64,000 nt of DNA from Alphaproteobacteria bacterium (GCA_016794125.1 JAEUKT010000001.1:248001-312000), one strand, 5' to 3'. Shown: positions 41,665-50,825, counted from the first letter of the stretch. Notes: a model not told the origin generated them from the letters alone. Translations and numbers: made by a program.

Positions 41665-42588
41665 ATGAAAAACCGCATCTTCTACGGCTTTATGGCCGCC
41701 GTTTTCGCCCTCACTCTCGCCTTCGCCGTGCGCATCGCCGTCGCACAGGACGATATGGAGGTTCCCGACAAAAAAGGCTCGGAAGCCGCAACGGACACCA
41801 ATCCGTTCGTCCGTAAAAAAGTCTATGTGCCTGTGACGACCGGTCCGACGGATCTGAACCTTGTTGCGGTCGGCACGATCAAGGAAATCATCAAGACAAC
41901 CCTGGTCCGCTTCGAAGACGGCAAAGTCTATTCGCTGATCAACGTGCGCATTCCCGTCGTCTATGACGGCAAGGCGCTCGAATACATGAAGGAAACCTTC
42001 ATCGGGAAAAAAGTCGGCGTTTATCAGCGCGATTTCCCGGGCGTGATGCAGAACGACAAATACGGCAATATCGCCGGCCATCTGGTGACCGATGAAAACG
42101 TCTGGATACAGGCCGACCTGGTGTTAAAGGGATTGGCATGGGTCGATAGCACGCCGCGTAACCGCGACCTTGTGCGCAAGATGTACCAGTATGAAACCAT
42201 CGCCCGCAACAGCCGCAAGGGCTTCTGGGCGGCGCCCGCCTTTGCGGTCAAGAACTCGAAAACCGTTCTGGACAAAACAATTAACTCGTTCCAGGTGGTC
42301 GAAGACGTGGTCAAGGGCGCCAAGGTCGTCAAGGACATGTTCTATTTCAACTATGGCGATAACCCCGCGACCGATTTCACGTTCATCATGGAACAGACCC
42401 TCGGCAACTCGTTCCTCGACGACCAGAACTATGCCTTCAGCCCGTGGCGCTGGGCGAACCACCGGTTGCGCGTGCGCGGCTGGGTGAAGGATAACAGCGG
42501 CCCGATGATCGAGATCACGCATCCCGAGCAGATAGAATTCGTGGGCGTTGAAAAAGACATGCACTACACACCGCCGAAGAAAAAATGA
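41665..42588 (+). CDS. Exported staphylococcal-nuclease-like domain protein
   Basis: This 307-residue protein has a signal peptide (cleavage after RIAVA, about residue 27). A thermonuclease-like fold (about 65-210) includes DKYGNIAGHLVTDENVWIQADLVLKGLAWV and the helix with ARNSRKGFWAAPAF, the usual end of SNase domains. An extra C-terminal domain of about 95 residues has no known motif. The classical catalytic Arg/Glu residues are not clear, so nuclease activity is uncertain. It overlaps pip by 4 bases. Confidence 0.78.
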   Translation: MKNRIFYGFMAAVFALTLAFAVRIAVAQDDMEVPDKKGSEAATDTNPFVRKKVYVPVTTGPTDLNLVAVGTIKEIIKTTLVRFEDGKVYSLINVRIPVVYDGKALEYMKETFIGKKVGVYQRDFPGVMQNDKYGNIAGHLVTDENVWIQADLVLKGLAWVDSTPRNRDLVRKMYQYETIARNSRKGFWAAPAFAVKNSKTVLDKTINSFQVVEDVVKGAKVVKDMFYFNYGDNPATDFTFIMEQTLGNSFLDDQNYAFSPWRWANHRLRVRGWVKDNSGPMIEITHPEQIEFVGVEKDMHYTPPKKK

Positions 42589-43550
42589 CCACTTTACCGC
42601 AGGCCGCCCCCTACCCGCCGCTGATGCCTTTCGACGCCGGGTTTATCAAGGTCGATGACATTCATACGATTTATTACGAGCAGTCCGGCAATCCGTCGGG
42701 CGCGCCGGTGGTGTTCCTGCATGGCGGCCCGGGCGCTGGTTCCAGCCCCAAGCACCGCCAGTTCTTCGACCCCGCGCATTACCGCATCATCATTTTCGAC
42801 CAGCGCGGATCGGGGCAATCCACCCCTGCGGGCGAGCTGCGCAATAACACGACACAACTGCTGATCGAAGACATCGAGATGCTGCGCGAAAAATTCGGCT
42901 TCCTGAAATGGCATGTGTTCGGCGGGTCATGGGGTTCCACACTTGCGCTCGCCTATGCCGTGGCGCATCCGAACCGCGTCGCATCCCTCACCCTGCGCGG
43001 CATCTTCCTGATGACGCAGCGTGAAATCGACTGGTTCCTCTACGGCGTGCGCGCCATTTATCCCGACGCATGGCAGCAGTTCATGAAGCCGCTGAAGGAA
43101 GACGAGCGCAAGGATGTGCTGGGCAGTTACTACAAGCTGCTGACGCATGAAAATTACGATGTGCGGCTGAAGGCCGCGCAGCATTGGGCAGCCTTCGAAA
43201 GCTTCTGCTGTATGCTGGTGCCGCGCCCGCAAATGGTGGAGGACGCGCAAGACCCTGCCCATTCCCTGCCCATCAGCCGCATCGAGGCGCATTACTTCCT
43301 CTACAACAAATTCACGCCCGAAGACCACCTGCTGAAAAGCATCGGCAAGATCCGCCATATCCCCGCCGTGATCGTGCAGGGCCGCTATGATGTCGTCTGC
43401 CCGATGGAGACTGCGTGGGACCTGCACAAGGCATGGCCGGAAGCCGAATGGGTATTGGTGCCCGAAGCCGGCCATTCGGCGTTCGAACCGACGATCGCAG
43501 CCGCGCTTGTGACCGCTACCGACAAATTCCGCAACATACCCCTTAAATGA
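42585..43550 (+). CDS. pip: Prolyl iminopeptidase
   Basis: This 321-residue alpha/beta hydrolase removes N-terminal proline. It carries the oxyanion HGGPGAG, the nucleophile Ser115 in GGSWGSTLALAYA, the family-specific FDQRGSGQS, the catalytic Asp in QGRYDVVCPM, and His in GHSAFEP. Length and motifs are typical of peptidase family S33. It is translationally coupled by a 4-base overlap to the SNase-like gene and followed by pgk after 21 bases. Confidence 0.94.
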   Translation: MTTLPQAAPYPPLMPFDAGFIKVDDIHTIYYEQSGNPSGAPVVFLHGGPGAGSSPKHRQFFDPAHYRIIIFDQRGSGQSTPAGELRNNTTQLLIEDIEMLREKFGFLKWHVFGGSWGSTLALAYAVAHPNRVASLTLRGIFLMTQREIDWFLYGVRAIYPDAWQQFMKPLKEDERKDVLGSYYKLLTHENYDVRLKAAQHWAAFESFCCMLVPRPQMVEDAQDPAHSLPISRIEAHYFLYNKFTPEDHLLKSIGKIRHIPAVIVQGRYDVVCPMETAWDLHKAWPEAEWVLVPEAGHSAFEPTIAAALVTATDKFRNIPLK

Positions 43551-43571
43551 CAACCAACGGACCATACTGAA

Positions 43572-44789
43572 ATGAACAAGTTCCTGACCCTCGACGACCT
43601 CAACCCGCTTGGCAAGGTGGTGCTGCTGCGCGCCGACCTGAACGTGCCCATGCAGGACGGCAAGGTAACGGACGACACGCGCCTGACCCGCCTTGTGCCC
43701 ACGCTGGTGGAATTGTCGGCCAAGGGCGCAAAAACGGTCATCCTGTCGCATTTCGGCCGCCCGAAGGGCAAGGATGCCAGCCTGACCCTGCGCCCTGTCG
43801 GCAAGGCGCTGTCGGAGCGCTACGGCAAGCCGCTGCTGTTTGTCGATGACTGCATCGGCGAAGTCGCGCAGGCCGCGATTTCCGACATGAAGAACGGCGA
43901 CGTGATCCTGCTGGAAAACGTGCGTTTTTATCCCGAAGAGGAAAAGAACGACAAGAGTTTTGCGCAAGCCATCGCCATGCTGGGGCAAGCCTATGTGAAC
44001 GACGCGTTTTCCTGCGCGCACCGCGCCCATGCGACCACGCATGGCATCGCAACGCTGCTGCCCGCCTATGCGGGACGCCTGATGGAGGCGGAGCTGAACG
44101 CGCTATCCGCTGCTCTTGAAAAACCGGAGCGTCCGGTCGTTGCCATCGTGGGTGGCGCGAAAATTTCGACCAAGATCGACCTGTTGAATAACCTTGTCAC
44201 CAAGATCGACACGCTGGTGCTGGGCGGCGGCATGGCGAACACATTTTTGGCCGCGCTCGACAACCCGGTCGGCAAATCACTGTGCGAGCGGGAGATGAAA
44301 GATCAGGCGCTAAAAATCATGGCAACGGCGAAGGCCAGCAACTGCCAGATTTTCCTTCCTGTCGATGCCACCGTCGCAACCGAATTCAAGCCGAACCCTC
44401 CCACCCGCAACCTTGCCGTCGATAACGTCAAGGACAACGACATGATGCTGGATATCGGCAAAGAAACCGTGGCCGCGCTCGACAAGGTGCTGCAAACGGC
44501 GAAAACCGTACTGTGGAACGGGCCGATGGGCGCGTTTGAAACGGCACCGTTCGATGCCGGCACGGTGGCTGTTGCGAAAAAAGTCGCTGACCTGACGGAA
44601 GCGAAAAAACTCCTCAGCGTGGCAGGCGGCGGCGACACCGTCGCGGCGCTGGCGCATGCAGGCGTGGAAGAAAAAATGACCTATGTTTCCACCGCTGGCG
44701 GCGCGTTCCTGGAATGGCTTGAAGGCAAGACCCTGCCCGGCGTGAAGGCGCTGGAAGAACAGGCGACCGCGCTTCGCAAGGCAAGCTGA
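43572..44789 (+). CDS. pgk: Phosphoglycerate kinase
   Basis: This 405-residue glycolytic enzyme transfers phosphate from 1,3-bisphosphoglycerate to ADP. The N-domain has VLLRADLNVPMQDG and HFGRPKGK; the phosphate-binding region is ENVRFYPEEE. NDAFSCAHRAHATT, GGAKISTKIDLL and the C-terminal SVAGGGDTVAAL and STAGGAFLEWLEG are all intact. The ribosome site is weak (CGGA). It lies 21 bases after pip and 3 bases before the next gene; the usual gap or fba neighbours are not present. Confidence 0.97.
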   Translation: MNKFLTLDDLNPLGKVVLLRADLNVPMQDGKVTDDTRLTRLVPTLVELSAKGAKTVILSHFGRPKGKDASLTLRPVGKALSERYGKPLLFVDDCIGEVAQAAISDMKNGDVILLENVRFYPEEEKNDKSFAQAIAMLGQAYVNDAFSCAHRAHATTHGIATLLPAYAGRLMEAELNALSAALEKPERPVVAIVGGAKISTKIDLLNNLVTKIDTLVLGGGMANTFLAALDNPVGKSLCEREMKDQALKIMATAKASNCQIFLPVDATVATEFKPNPPTRNLAVDNVKDNDMMLDIGKETVAALDKVLQTAKTVLWNGPMGAFETAPFDAGTVAVAKKVADLTEAKKLLSVAGGGDTVAALAHAGVEEKMTYVSTAGGAFLEWLEGKTLPGVKALEEQATALRKAS

Positions 44790-44792
44790 TCT

Positions 44793-45602
44793 ATGCGCAA
44801 ATCCCTGCTCCTGCCACTCGCGCTTGTTATCCTCGCCGCGGGCATTGCGCAGGCGCGGGTGATGATCCCGCGGCAGGCGCAGCAGGCCCGCCAGTATTTC
44901 GAGATCGTGCGCGAACAAAAGCCCTGCCCCGGTTCCGACTGTTTTGTCGAATACCTCGCGCTTTCGAACGGGCTGATGATGCGCAAGAAAATCGACAGCG
45001 AAAAATACGACGAAGTGCATCCCGGATTTGATCTGCGCCGCGCGGATGCCGCATCGACGCAAACGATGTTCGAAGCTGCGGCGAAGTTTTATGAAGGCAA
45101 CCCGAACACCAGCGGCAAATTCACCGACCCGAACAACCTTTACCTGTTCGACGGCGAAACGCACCGCCTCTGGTCTGCCGAAAAGCCGCCCGCCGCATTC
45201 GAAGGGCTGCTGAACGGCGTTGCCGGCGTGTTCGATGCCGCAGCCCCCGAAGAAGCCTTTTACCTGCACGCCTATTACCAGCCGCTGACGGGCAGCACGC
45301 AGGCGCTGCATGTTTTTTCGGACGGCACGATCATCAAAAGCGCCTTTGACCGCAATTCCTACAGGATGCTGCAAACCTCGCTCGACCGTTTGCCGGCCGA
45401 CACGCTGGAAAAACTACGCGCGATGGTCGTGAAGGCGCGCGGCACGACGCCTGGCGGATACAAGCGCTGTGCCGTGAATACCGGCCTTGAATACGGGGTG
45501 GTAGAATTCACCGACGGCGGCGCGGCGCTGAAATCATACACATGCGGCACAGGCGACGGCGATTTCCCGGCGCTGTTCAATGCTGTGAAAGATCTGCTTT
45601 AA
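44793..45602 (+). CDS. Hypothetical exported protein, 269 residues
   Basis: Only 3 bases separate it from pgk, so it is probably translated from the same transcript. A signal peptide (LLLPLALVILAAGIAQA, cleavage near residue 21) is followed by a soluble periplasmic domain with three or more cysteine pairs (KPCPGSDCF, KRCAV, YTCGTGDGD) that probably form disulfides. No family is recognised. It converges on the DUF2336 gene with a 4-base overlap of stops. Confidence 0.72.
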   Translation: MRKSLLLPLALVILAAGIAQARVMIPRQAQQARQYFEIVREQKPCPGSDCFVEYLALSNGLMMRKKIDSEKYDEVHPGFDLRRADAASTQTMFEAAAKFYEGNPNTSGKFTDPNNLYLFDGETHRLWSAEKPPAAFEGLLNGVAGVFDAAAPEEAFYLHAYYQPLTGSTQALHVFSDGTIIKSAFDRNSYRMLQTSLDRLPADTLEKLRAMVVKARGTTPGGYKRCAVNTGLEYGVVEFTDGGAALKSYTCGTGDGDFPALFNAVKDLL

Positions 45603-46741
45603 ATCAGTTCAGGCGACTTTATCCAGGTTTTCATGATGCGCTGGACGTCGAAATCCTTCAACTGGTCGAAATTCTTGAGCGCCTGCGCCAGTTCGCGCTG
45701 ATCGACAATCTTTTCGCCCGTGCGGATGCCGCGGCTGAGCAGGAACAGCGAGGCGAATTCCGATTTCATCATACCCGTATAGCGACAGGCAACGACAAAG
45801 GGCTTGCCTGAGTCTTTCTGGATCATCTTAATGACATGTTCCGGCAGCAGCCCCACTTTTTCGGAGAACAGCGACAGGAAGAACCCAACCTGCCCGCGCC
45901 GTAGCGTCTTGATCATCAGGTCGGCGGTTACTTCGTTGCGCTCGTTGAAGCGGCGCGCCAGCGCGCCCATCTCCGGCGTGCAATTGCGCAGGCCCTTCGC
46001 CTCGTTGCTCAGCTCGTGGATCAGGTCTTCGATGGCGTGGTCGATGATATGTTCGGGCAGGTCGAACTTGCCCGCGATTTCCTTGCGCAACGCTTCGGAG
46101 ACCACCATGTATAGGTCGATCGCGACTTCCGCATCGACTTCGGGACGGCGCAGCAGCGGCGCCTGCAGCTCTTCCGATTTCAGCGAGAATTTAACAAGCT
46201 TCTTCATCGAACTGCGCTGAAGGTTGACGCGCTGGTTATCGATGAGATTTAAAACCGTGCCGCTATCGCCGGTGTCGATCAAACGGTCTGCCACCACGGG
46301 ACTAACGCTGTCGCGCTGCGCAATCGTGCGCCAATGATCCTGCCCCTTGGACGTAATGATATAGATGAGGTCCACATCGTTCAGCACAGGGCTGTGCATC
46401 AGCACATGGCGCGCGATGTTGATCTGGTCATTGGCAAGGAAAACGATCAGCTCGGGCGGAATATTCGCCTGCACGGCAAGGCGCTCCGACAGCGCTTCGC
46501 GCAAATCCGTTTCGGCCTGGCGAACGAGGTTAAGCAAGATGTCGCCGGCAAGGTCTTTTTCTGTATCATTCAGCGTGCGTTCGTCAAAAAAATTCGCAAC
46601 GGCCTTCGCCAGTTTCTGGCGGCCTGCTTCAGACGTATCTTGAGCACACTCCAAAAGCGCTTGTGGATCCAAGATATTCACCCTCTCCCCGGATGTTGTG
46701 GAAGCCATCCCCACGTAACCCCTCTTATTCTCCTGCAGCAT
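45599..46741 (-). CDS. DUF2336 domain protein
   Basis: The start MLQENKRG at 46741 is preceded by GGGAGG with 7 bases spacing. The 380-residue protein is almost wholly helical and follows the DUF2336 pattern of HEAT-like repeats: KLAKAVANFFDERTLNDTEKDL, LSERLAVQANIPPELIVFLAND, and HSPVLNDVDLIYII. It is widespread in alphaproteobacteria, and the function is not known. It has no membrane span. An inverted repeat (ATGCCTT...AAGGCAT) lies in its upstream region. Confidence 0.88.
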   Translation of the reverse strand: MLQENKRGYVGMASTTSGERVNILDPQALLECAQDTSEAGRQKLAKAVANFFDERTLNDTEKDLAGDILLNLVRQAETDLREALSERLAVQANIPPELIVFLANDQINIARHVLMHSPVLNDVDLIYIITSKGQDHWRTIAQRDSVSPVVADRLIDTGDSGTVLNLIDNQRVNLQRSSMKKLVKFSLKSEELQAPLLRRPEVDAEVAIDLYMVVSEALRKEIAGKFDLPEHIIDHAIEDLIHELSNEAKGLRNCTPEMGALARRFNERNEVTADLMIKTLRRGQVGFFLSLFSEKVGLLPEHVIKMIQKDSGKPFVVACRYTGMMKSEFASLFLLSRGIRTGEKIVDQRELAQALKNFDQLKDFDVQRIMKTWIKSPELI

Positions 46742-46828
46742 CACCGCACCTCCCTCGTACGGGTGTATCACTGGAGAAATTTACACCTTCATCCAGTATA
46801 GCTGCCTTATGTTAAGTACTGGTTAAAA

Positions 46829-46856
46829 ATGCCTTAAATTGATGATATCAAGGCAT
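46829..46856. promoter_or_regulatory. Operator-like inverted repeat
   Basis: ATGCCTT (46829-46835) and AAGGCAT (46850-46856) form a 7-bp inverted repeat with 14 bases between, in the divergent gap between the DUF2336 gene and the Gln-rich ORF. It is a pattern-only call. Confidence 0.25.
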
Positions 46857-46974
46857 TAATTACCTGCTTTAGTCAGACATTATCATGCGCGCTGATTCCC
46901 CGCGCAGCACAAAAAAGTGCAATTAAGAGAAAGTTAAGAACTGGGTGATACTATGGAAGGTAATTTAGAGGAGT

Positions 46975-47262
46975 ATGAATATCGTGGTCGATGCGGTAGG
47001 CACAGGCCCCAGTCCGGCACAAATACAGCAGCAGGCGAATATCGCCCAGCAGCAGCAGGAAGCGCGCGCGCGCAACGAACAGACGCAGCCCCGCGAAGCC
47101 CCCGCCGCCAGCAGCCAGAATTCAAACAACCAGCGCAGCCTGCAGGCGCGCGACGACCAGAAACGCAACCAGGAAGTCGTGTTCGAGCAGAAGGAAGAAG
47201 CGAAAGCTGCCGACAAGCGTAATGACAACCGTCGCGGCCAGTATCTCGACCTTATCGCATAA
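46975..47262 (+). CDS. Gln/Ala/Arg-rich small protein, 95 residues
   Basis: The sequence starts NIVVDAVGTGPSPAQIQQQANIAQ and then is low-complexity, Gln-, Asn-, Glu- and Arg-rich with a Q-rich helix, ending RRGQYLDLIA. It is probably disordered or coiled. GAGGAG lies too close to the ATG (one base); GTG at 46984 would have better spacing, so the start is uncertain. A strong terminator follows at 47291-47318, supporting a real transcript. No family is recognised. Confidence 0.6.
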   Translation: MNIVVDAVGTGPSPAQIQQQANIAQQQQEARARNEQTQPREAPAASSQNSNNQRSLQARDDQKRNQEVVFEQKEEAKAADKRNDNRRGQYLDLIA

Positions 47263-47290
47263 AGTTTTGGGAGAGTGACGCTACGTCAGA

Positions 47291-47318
47291 AAAGCCCCCG
47301 CGCAAGCGGGGGTTTTTT
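47291..47318 (+). terminator. Terminator after the Gln-rich gene
   Basis: CCCCCGC (47295-47301), GCAA loop, GCGGGGG (47306-47312), then TTTTTT. It lies between the convergent Gln-rich and M20-like genes. Confidence 0.95.
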
Positions 47319-47323
47319 GCTGG

Positions 47324-48490
47324 TTATAGTTTCAGCAATGCGCCCAGCGTGCGCTTATAAACCTCATACACCTTCGGCAATTCGCGCAGGTCGGCCTTCT
47401 CATTCGCGGCATGCACGCCGGATGCAGGCACACCATAGCCTGCCGTGACCTCGATGCCCTGCTTCGCCATGAAATTGCCGATATTCGACGGGCCGGAAAC
47501 GGCTTCCTTCACCGGCTGGCCCGTGATTTCGGCGATGGCGTCGCGCAGCGCAACACGCATTTCAGACGATGCCAAAGTCAGGAACGGCGGCTCGGCGGAA
47601 ATTTTCGTGATCTTCGTCGCGCGCGCGTCGGGCACTTTATTTTTCCTGTCGTTCCGCGCGACGATATTGCGGATGTGTTTATCGGCAGCGGCTTCGTTGA
47701 AGGCGGGGGTCAGGCGCATATCGACCTTGATGACCGCTTTTGACGGCACAACCGCGTAACCGTCGCCGCCCGATACTTCGGTCACGGTCAGCTTGGGCTG
47801 CTTTTGGAATTCATCATCCCGCGCATGAGGCTGCTGCTTCGTTAACGCCTGCACGATGGAAGCGAGACGGAACAGCGCATTATCTTCGGCGGCGGCGGAT
47901 GCGCCGCTATGCGCCCCCTTCCCCGTCAGTTCGATCTCATAGCGCGAAAATCCGCGCGATCCGACGATGACCTGATCGTCGCCCGGATAGCCGATCATGA
48001 TGCCGTCGGGTTTATACCCCGCTGCCAGCGCCGCCTTGATACCGCCGAAATTGCCGGTATGTTCATCGGCATCCAGTATCAGCAGCAGGCTGCCATGCAT
48101 ATCCTGCTTCAACGCCTGCATCTCGTTCGCCAGATGCGTGAACATCGCGGCTGCCAATTTGGAATCCGCTGCGCCGCGTCCCAGCAAATGCCCGTCCTTT
48201 ATCTCGCCCGAAAACGGGTCGCTGTTCCATTGCGTCTTGTTGCCGACGGGCGCGGTATCCAGCGTCGCATTCACCGCCCAGGTCTTGCCGGGATGTGCGC
48301 CGTCGATTTTCGCGACCAGCGCGACATCGTTGCCTTTCGCGTCTTTCAGTGTCGTGAATTCAAGCCCGATGCCGCGCGCAAAATCACGCGTCACCTGCAG
48401 CACGCTGTCCGGCGCATCGATGCCGCCCTGGCTTGGCGTTTTCACCAGCGCTTGCGCAAGCGTCGTGATTGAATCAATCGTCGTGGACAT
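47324..48490 (-). CDS. M20-family peptidase-like protein with altered metal site
   Basis: This 388-residue protein has the two-domain M20 layout (ArgE/DapE/CPG2 relatives), with the dimerisation domain in the middle (VGSRGFSRYEIELTGKGAHSG). In active members the metal ligands are HxD, D, the second Glu of DEE, E/D in the GEP strand, and a C-terminal His. Here they are TLD (76-78, His lost), D109 in GRGAADSK (kept), DEH (142-144, the second Glu changed), GYP (Y168 in place of the acidic ligand) and H360 (kept). I checked these codons. Either catalysis is lost or a different metal site is used. The frame is intact and composition normal. Confidence 0.8.
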   Translation of the reverse strand: MSTTIDSITTLAQALVKTPSQGGIDAPDSVLQVTRDFARGIGLEFTTLKDAKGNDVALVAKIDGAHPGKTWAVNATLDTAPVGNKTQWNSDPFSGEIKDGHLLGRGAADSKLAAAMFTHLANEMQALKQDMHGSLLLILDADEHTGNFGGIKAALAAGYKPDGIMIGYPGDDQVIVGSRGFSRYEIELTGKGAHSGASAAAEDNALFRLASIVQALTKQQPHARDDEFQKQPKLTVTEVSGGDGYAVVPSKAVIKVDMRLTPAFNEAAADKHIRNIVARNDRKNKVPDARATKITKISAEPPFLTLASSEMRVALRDAIAEITGQPVKEAVSGPSNIGNFMAKQGIEVTAGYGVPASGVHAANEKADLRELPKVYEVYKRTLGALLKL

Positions 48491-48645
48491 TCCGGTTTTT
48501 TCCTTTTACGCCGCTATCATGCCCAAGCTTTTGGAATATGTCAAATAAATGACATTGCATTGATATACAAAGGAATTATGCCGCTCATTTGACAGGATAT
48601 GGGTACTATAATACCCTTAACATATCAACAACGCAGCAGGTTTGC

Positions 48646-49362
48646 ATGAACCCTTTCAACTGGCTCTCCCACTCCCTCACCCACGCTTTTACGGGCGCAA
48701 CGCACAAGCCCTATCACGCACCGACACGGGAAGAGGAGCAGGAGAAATTTTTCGATGCCATTGAAAAGGAAGACCTGACCGAAATGACCCGCATCGCGGA
48801 AAAATACCCGAAAGATTTCCTGAACTGGAAAAGCAACGACGGCCATTCGCCCATGCGCCATGCGCAGGAATGGAACAGCTTTCAGGCCTTCGTGCAACTG
48901 GCCGGCATGGGCGGCGACCGTCATGAAGACTATGGCAATGGCTGGACACCGCTGACGCTTGCCCTCGCGCGCCGCCACGGCCCGTTCGTCGATTACCTGA
49001 TCGACGGCAATGCCGGCACGCTCAACAAAATCGCAACCGAAGGCGAACATAGCTATACCGCGCTGCATCTTGCGGTGCTGATGGGCGATGAAGACCGCCT
49101 GCTGGCGCTGATTGAGCGCGGCGCGGACACCACGATCAAGGCCAAGCCCGGCCGCGACGAAATCACCGCCGAAGAACTCGCCATACAGCGCCGCGAAAAG
49201 AATTTGACCGAGATGCTGCACCTCGCCCCACAGATCGTCGCAAACCGCGCAGAGGAATTTGCGAAAATGGCCGAATACGGCAAGACGCATGCCTATGTGC
49301 CGAAGCCCGAGGAACCGCCGCAAAGCCCCTATCGCGGCGTGGCCGTTGCCAAGGCCGCATAA
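48646..49362 (+). CDS. Ankyrin-repeat protein, 238 residues
   Basis: The start MNPFNWL at 48646 follows GCAGG; the upstream in-frame part is AT-rich and unlikely to be coding. Ankyrin-like units lie at residues 40-165: FFDAIEKEDLTEMTRIAEKYP, GWTPLTLALARRHGPFVDYLI and SYTALHLAVLMGDEDRLLALI. A charged helical tail and Pro-rich end (KPEEPPQSPYRG) follow. No export signal is seen. It is the fifth ankyrin protein of the window, and its partner is unknown. Confidence 0.82.
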   Translation: MNPFNWLSHSLTHAFTGATHKPYHAPTREEEQEKFFDAIEKEDLTEMTRIAEKYPKDFLNWKSNDGHSPMRHAQEWNSFQAFVQLAGMGGDRHEDYGNGWTPLTLALARRHGPFVDYLIDGNAGTLNKIATEGEHSYTALHLAVLMGDEDRLLALIERGADTTIKAKPGRDEITAEELAIQRREKNLTEMLHLAPQIVANRAEEFAKMAEYGKTHAYVPKPEEPPQSPYRGVAVAKAA

Positions 49363-49432
49363 ATACCCTTTTCGTCCGTGAACAGTCCTGCCATCTTAAG
49401 CGTTAGTGTGACGTGCAAATGGGGAAGACAGC

Positions 49433-49864
49433 ATGGCAGATGAACGCACAACCGTCCGCGTGACCCGCGGTTTTCTATCCAAACCGGAAAAAGTCTATGA
49501 CGCCTGGCTGACCCCCGCTATTGCGACGAAATTCCTGTTTTCAACGCCCGAGGGCGAAATGCAGAAGGTGGAGATCGACGCGAAAGAAGGCGGCAGATTC
49601 ACCGTCATAGAACGCCGCAAGGACGAGGATATCGAACACACGGGCATCTATCAAAAACTCCAGCGCCCCGACCGCATCATCTTTACCTTCGCCGTCCCGA
49701 AATATTCCGCCGAAGAAACACGCGTCACGCTCGACATCACCCCCGACGGCAACGGCAGCCAGATCACGCTTGTGCATGAAGGCTTGCAGCCCGACTATGC
49801 CGAGAAAACCGAAAACGGCTGGACGAAAATGCTGAACGGCCTTGCGGCTGTGGTAATGGATTAA
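49433..49864 (+). CDS. SRPBCC / AHSA1-family protein
   Basis: This 143-residue protein has the START-like fold pattern of the AHSA1 group: a first strand VRVTRGFLSKPEKVYDAWLTP, GGRFTVIE, and ITLVHEGLQPDYAEKTENGWTKMLNGL, the conserved C-terminal helix. Such proteins bind hydrophobic ligands in a cavity or act as Hsp90 co-factors; the ligand here is not predictable. GGGGAAGA precedes the ATG. It appears monocistronic. Confidence 0.87.
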   Translation: MADERTTVRVTRGFLSKPEKVYDAWLTPAIATKFLFSTPEGEMQKVEIDAKEGGRFTVIERRKDEDIEHTGIYQKLQRPDRIIFTFAVPKYSAEETRVTLDITPDGNGSQITLVHEGLQPDYAEKTENGWTKMLNGLAAVVMD

Positions 49865-49870
49865 GACAAT

Positions 49871-50314
49871 TTAGCGGTTTCGATTAATTATTTCGTGGTA
49901 TGAAAAGACATCAGTAACTGCCTTCTTTTCATCTTCTCCCAAAAATACGCGTACTTGGTACCTTGTATCCCATATCTCATATATTGGCGCGGAAGTGCCT
50001 CTGTGGGCTCCTTTCACGATGTAAACGATATCGCCTACTTTGAAATCGCTACCTACGATTAAAAGGCCAATTTGAGCAAGCCATTTCCAAATAAAAAACG
50101 CACCAACTATCCAGCCTAGTACTGACGAACAAAGAATGACGAAAATATACGCAACTAACTCTATAAAATTAAACGTCACTTCAGTTTTAAAAACCCAAGC
50201 TGCTAAAACGGCCCCCGTACAGCTACAAGTTATTGTTGTTAGCATAAAAAGATGCGCAAAAACCCGCCGCACGATTGAAGGCTTAAACGCGGCAATGGGA
50301 TTATTATTGATCAT
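49871..50314 (-). CDS. AT-rich membrane protein, 147 residues
   Basis: Two membrane spans (about 20-42 and 51-80) are followed by a small soluble beta-rich domain (DFKVGDIVYIVKGAHRGTSAPIYEIWD, resembling a KOW/SH3-like barrel) and a short tail. The base composition is clearly AT-richer than the neighbours. I recognise no family, although a NfeD-like or SH3-like C-terminal barrel is possible. It lies 7 bases after the next minus-strand gene (50322), with which it could share a transcript. Confidence 0.65.
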   Translation of the reverse strand: MINNNPIAAFKPSIVRRVFAHLFMLTTITCSCTGAVLAAWVFKTEVTFNFIELVAYIFVILCSSVLGWIVGAFFIWKWLAQIGLLIVGSDFKVGDIVYIVKGAHRGTSAPIYEIWDTRYQVRVFLGEDEKKAVTDVFSYHEIINRNR

Positions 50315-50321
50315 CGACAGA

Positions 50322-50825
50322 TTACGGCGTCTGCGGGCCGGTCACCACATTGCGGATCTTGGTCGTGTCGAGCGCGGGCGCTTGCGGATTTTCATACGAA
50401 AAGCCATTGCCGCGCATCAGGCCGTCGGCGACGGATTGATAGACGCGGATCGCAAGCCCCGCCGCCTGCTTGTGCGACGACAGGCGGAACGCCTTGCGGA
50501 TATCATCAAGGCCTTTTGCGACATATGACGGATACGAAACCTCGACCTCGCCGGTCAGGTAATCGGTGCGGTCTTTTTTGCGTGCAATTTCCTGCCCCAG
50601 TTTCAGGTTCAGGAAATCGTCGGGACCGTGCCATGCGCTGCCCGTCTGTACCACTTCGCCCTGCTTCAGCGGCGCGATCAGCCCTGCGGTGAATTCGACC
50701 GCTTCCTTCAGCACCGCTTTCACCTTGCGGTTCGGGCGCGCGCCGGAGGCCATGTTGAATTTTTCCGCAACTGACAGCGCACGGGCGAAATCGCTTTTGC
50801 GCATTTGAACGTAACCGTTAGACAT
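50322..50825 (-). CDS. Hypothetical protein, 167 residues
   Basis: The start MSNGYVQ at 50825 follows GAAGGTG; a more upstream start at 50864 is less likely. The protein is soluble, with an N-terminal helical and basic region (YVQMRKSDFARALSVAEKF and GARPNRKVKAVLKEAV) and a conserved-looking LSSHKQAAGLAIRVYQSVADGLM helix. I recognise no family. A GC-rich composition, like its housekeeping neighbours, separates it from the AT-rich gene downstream. Confidence 0.65.
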   Translation of the reverse strand: MSNGYVQMRKSDFARALSVAEKFNMASGARPNRKVKAVLKEAVEFTAGLIAPLKQGEVVQTGSAWHGPDDFLNLKLGQEIARKKDRTDYLTGEVEVSYPSYVAKGLDDIRKAFRLSSHKQAAGLAIRVYQSVADGLMRGNGFSYENPQAPALDTTKIRNVVTGPQTP

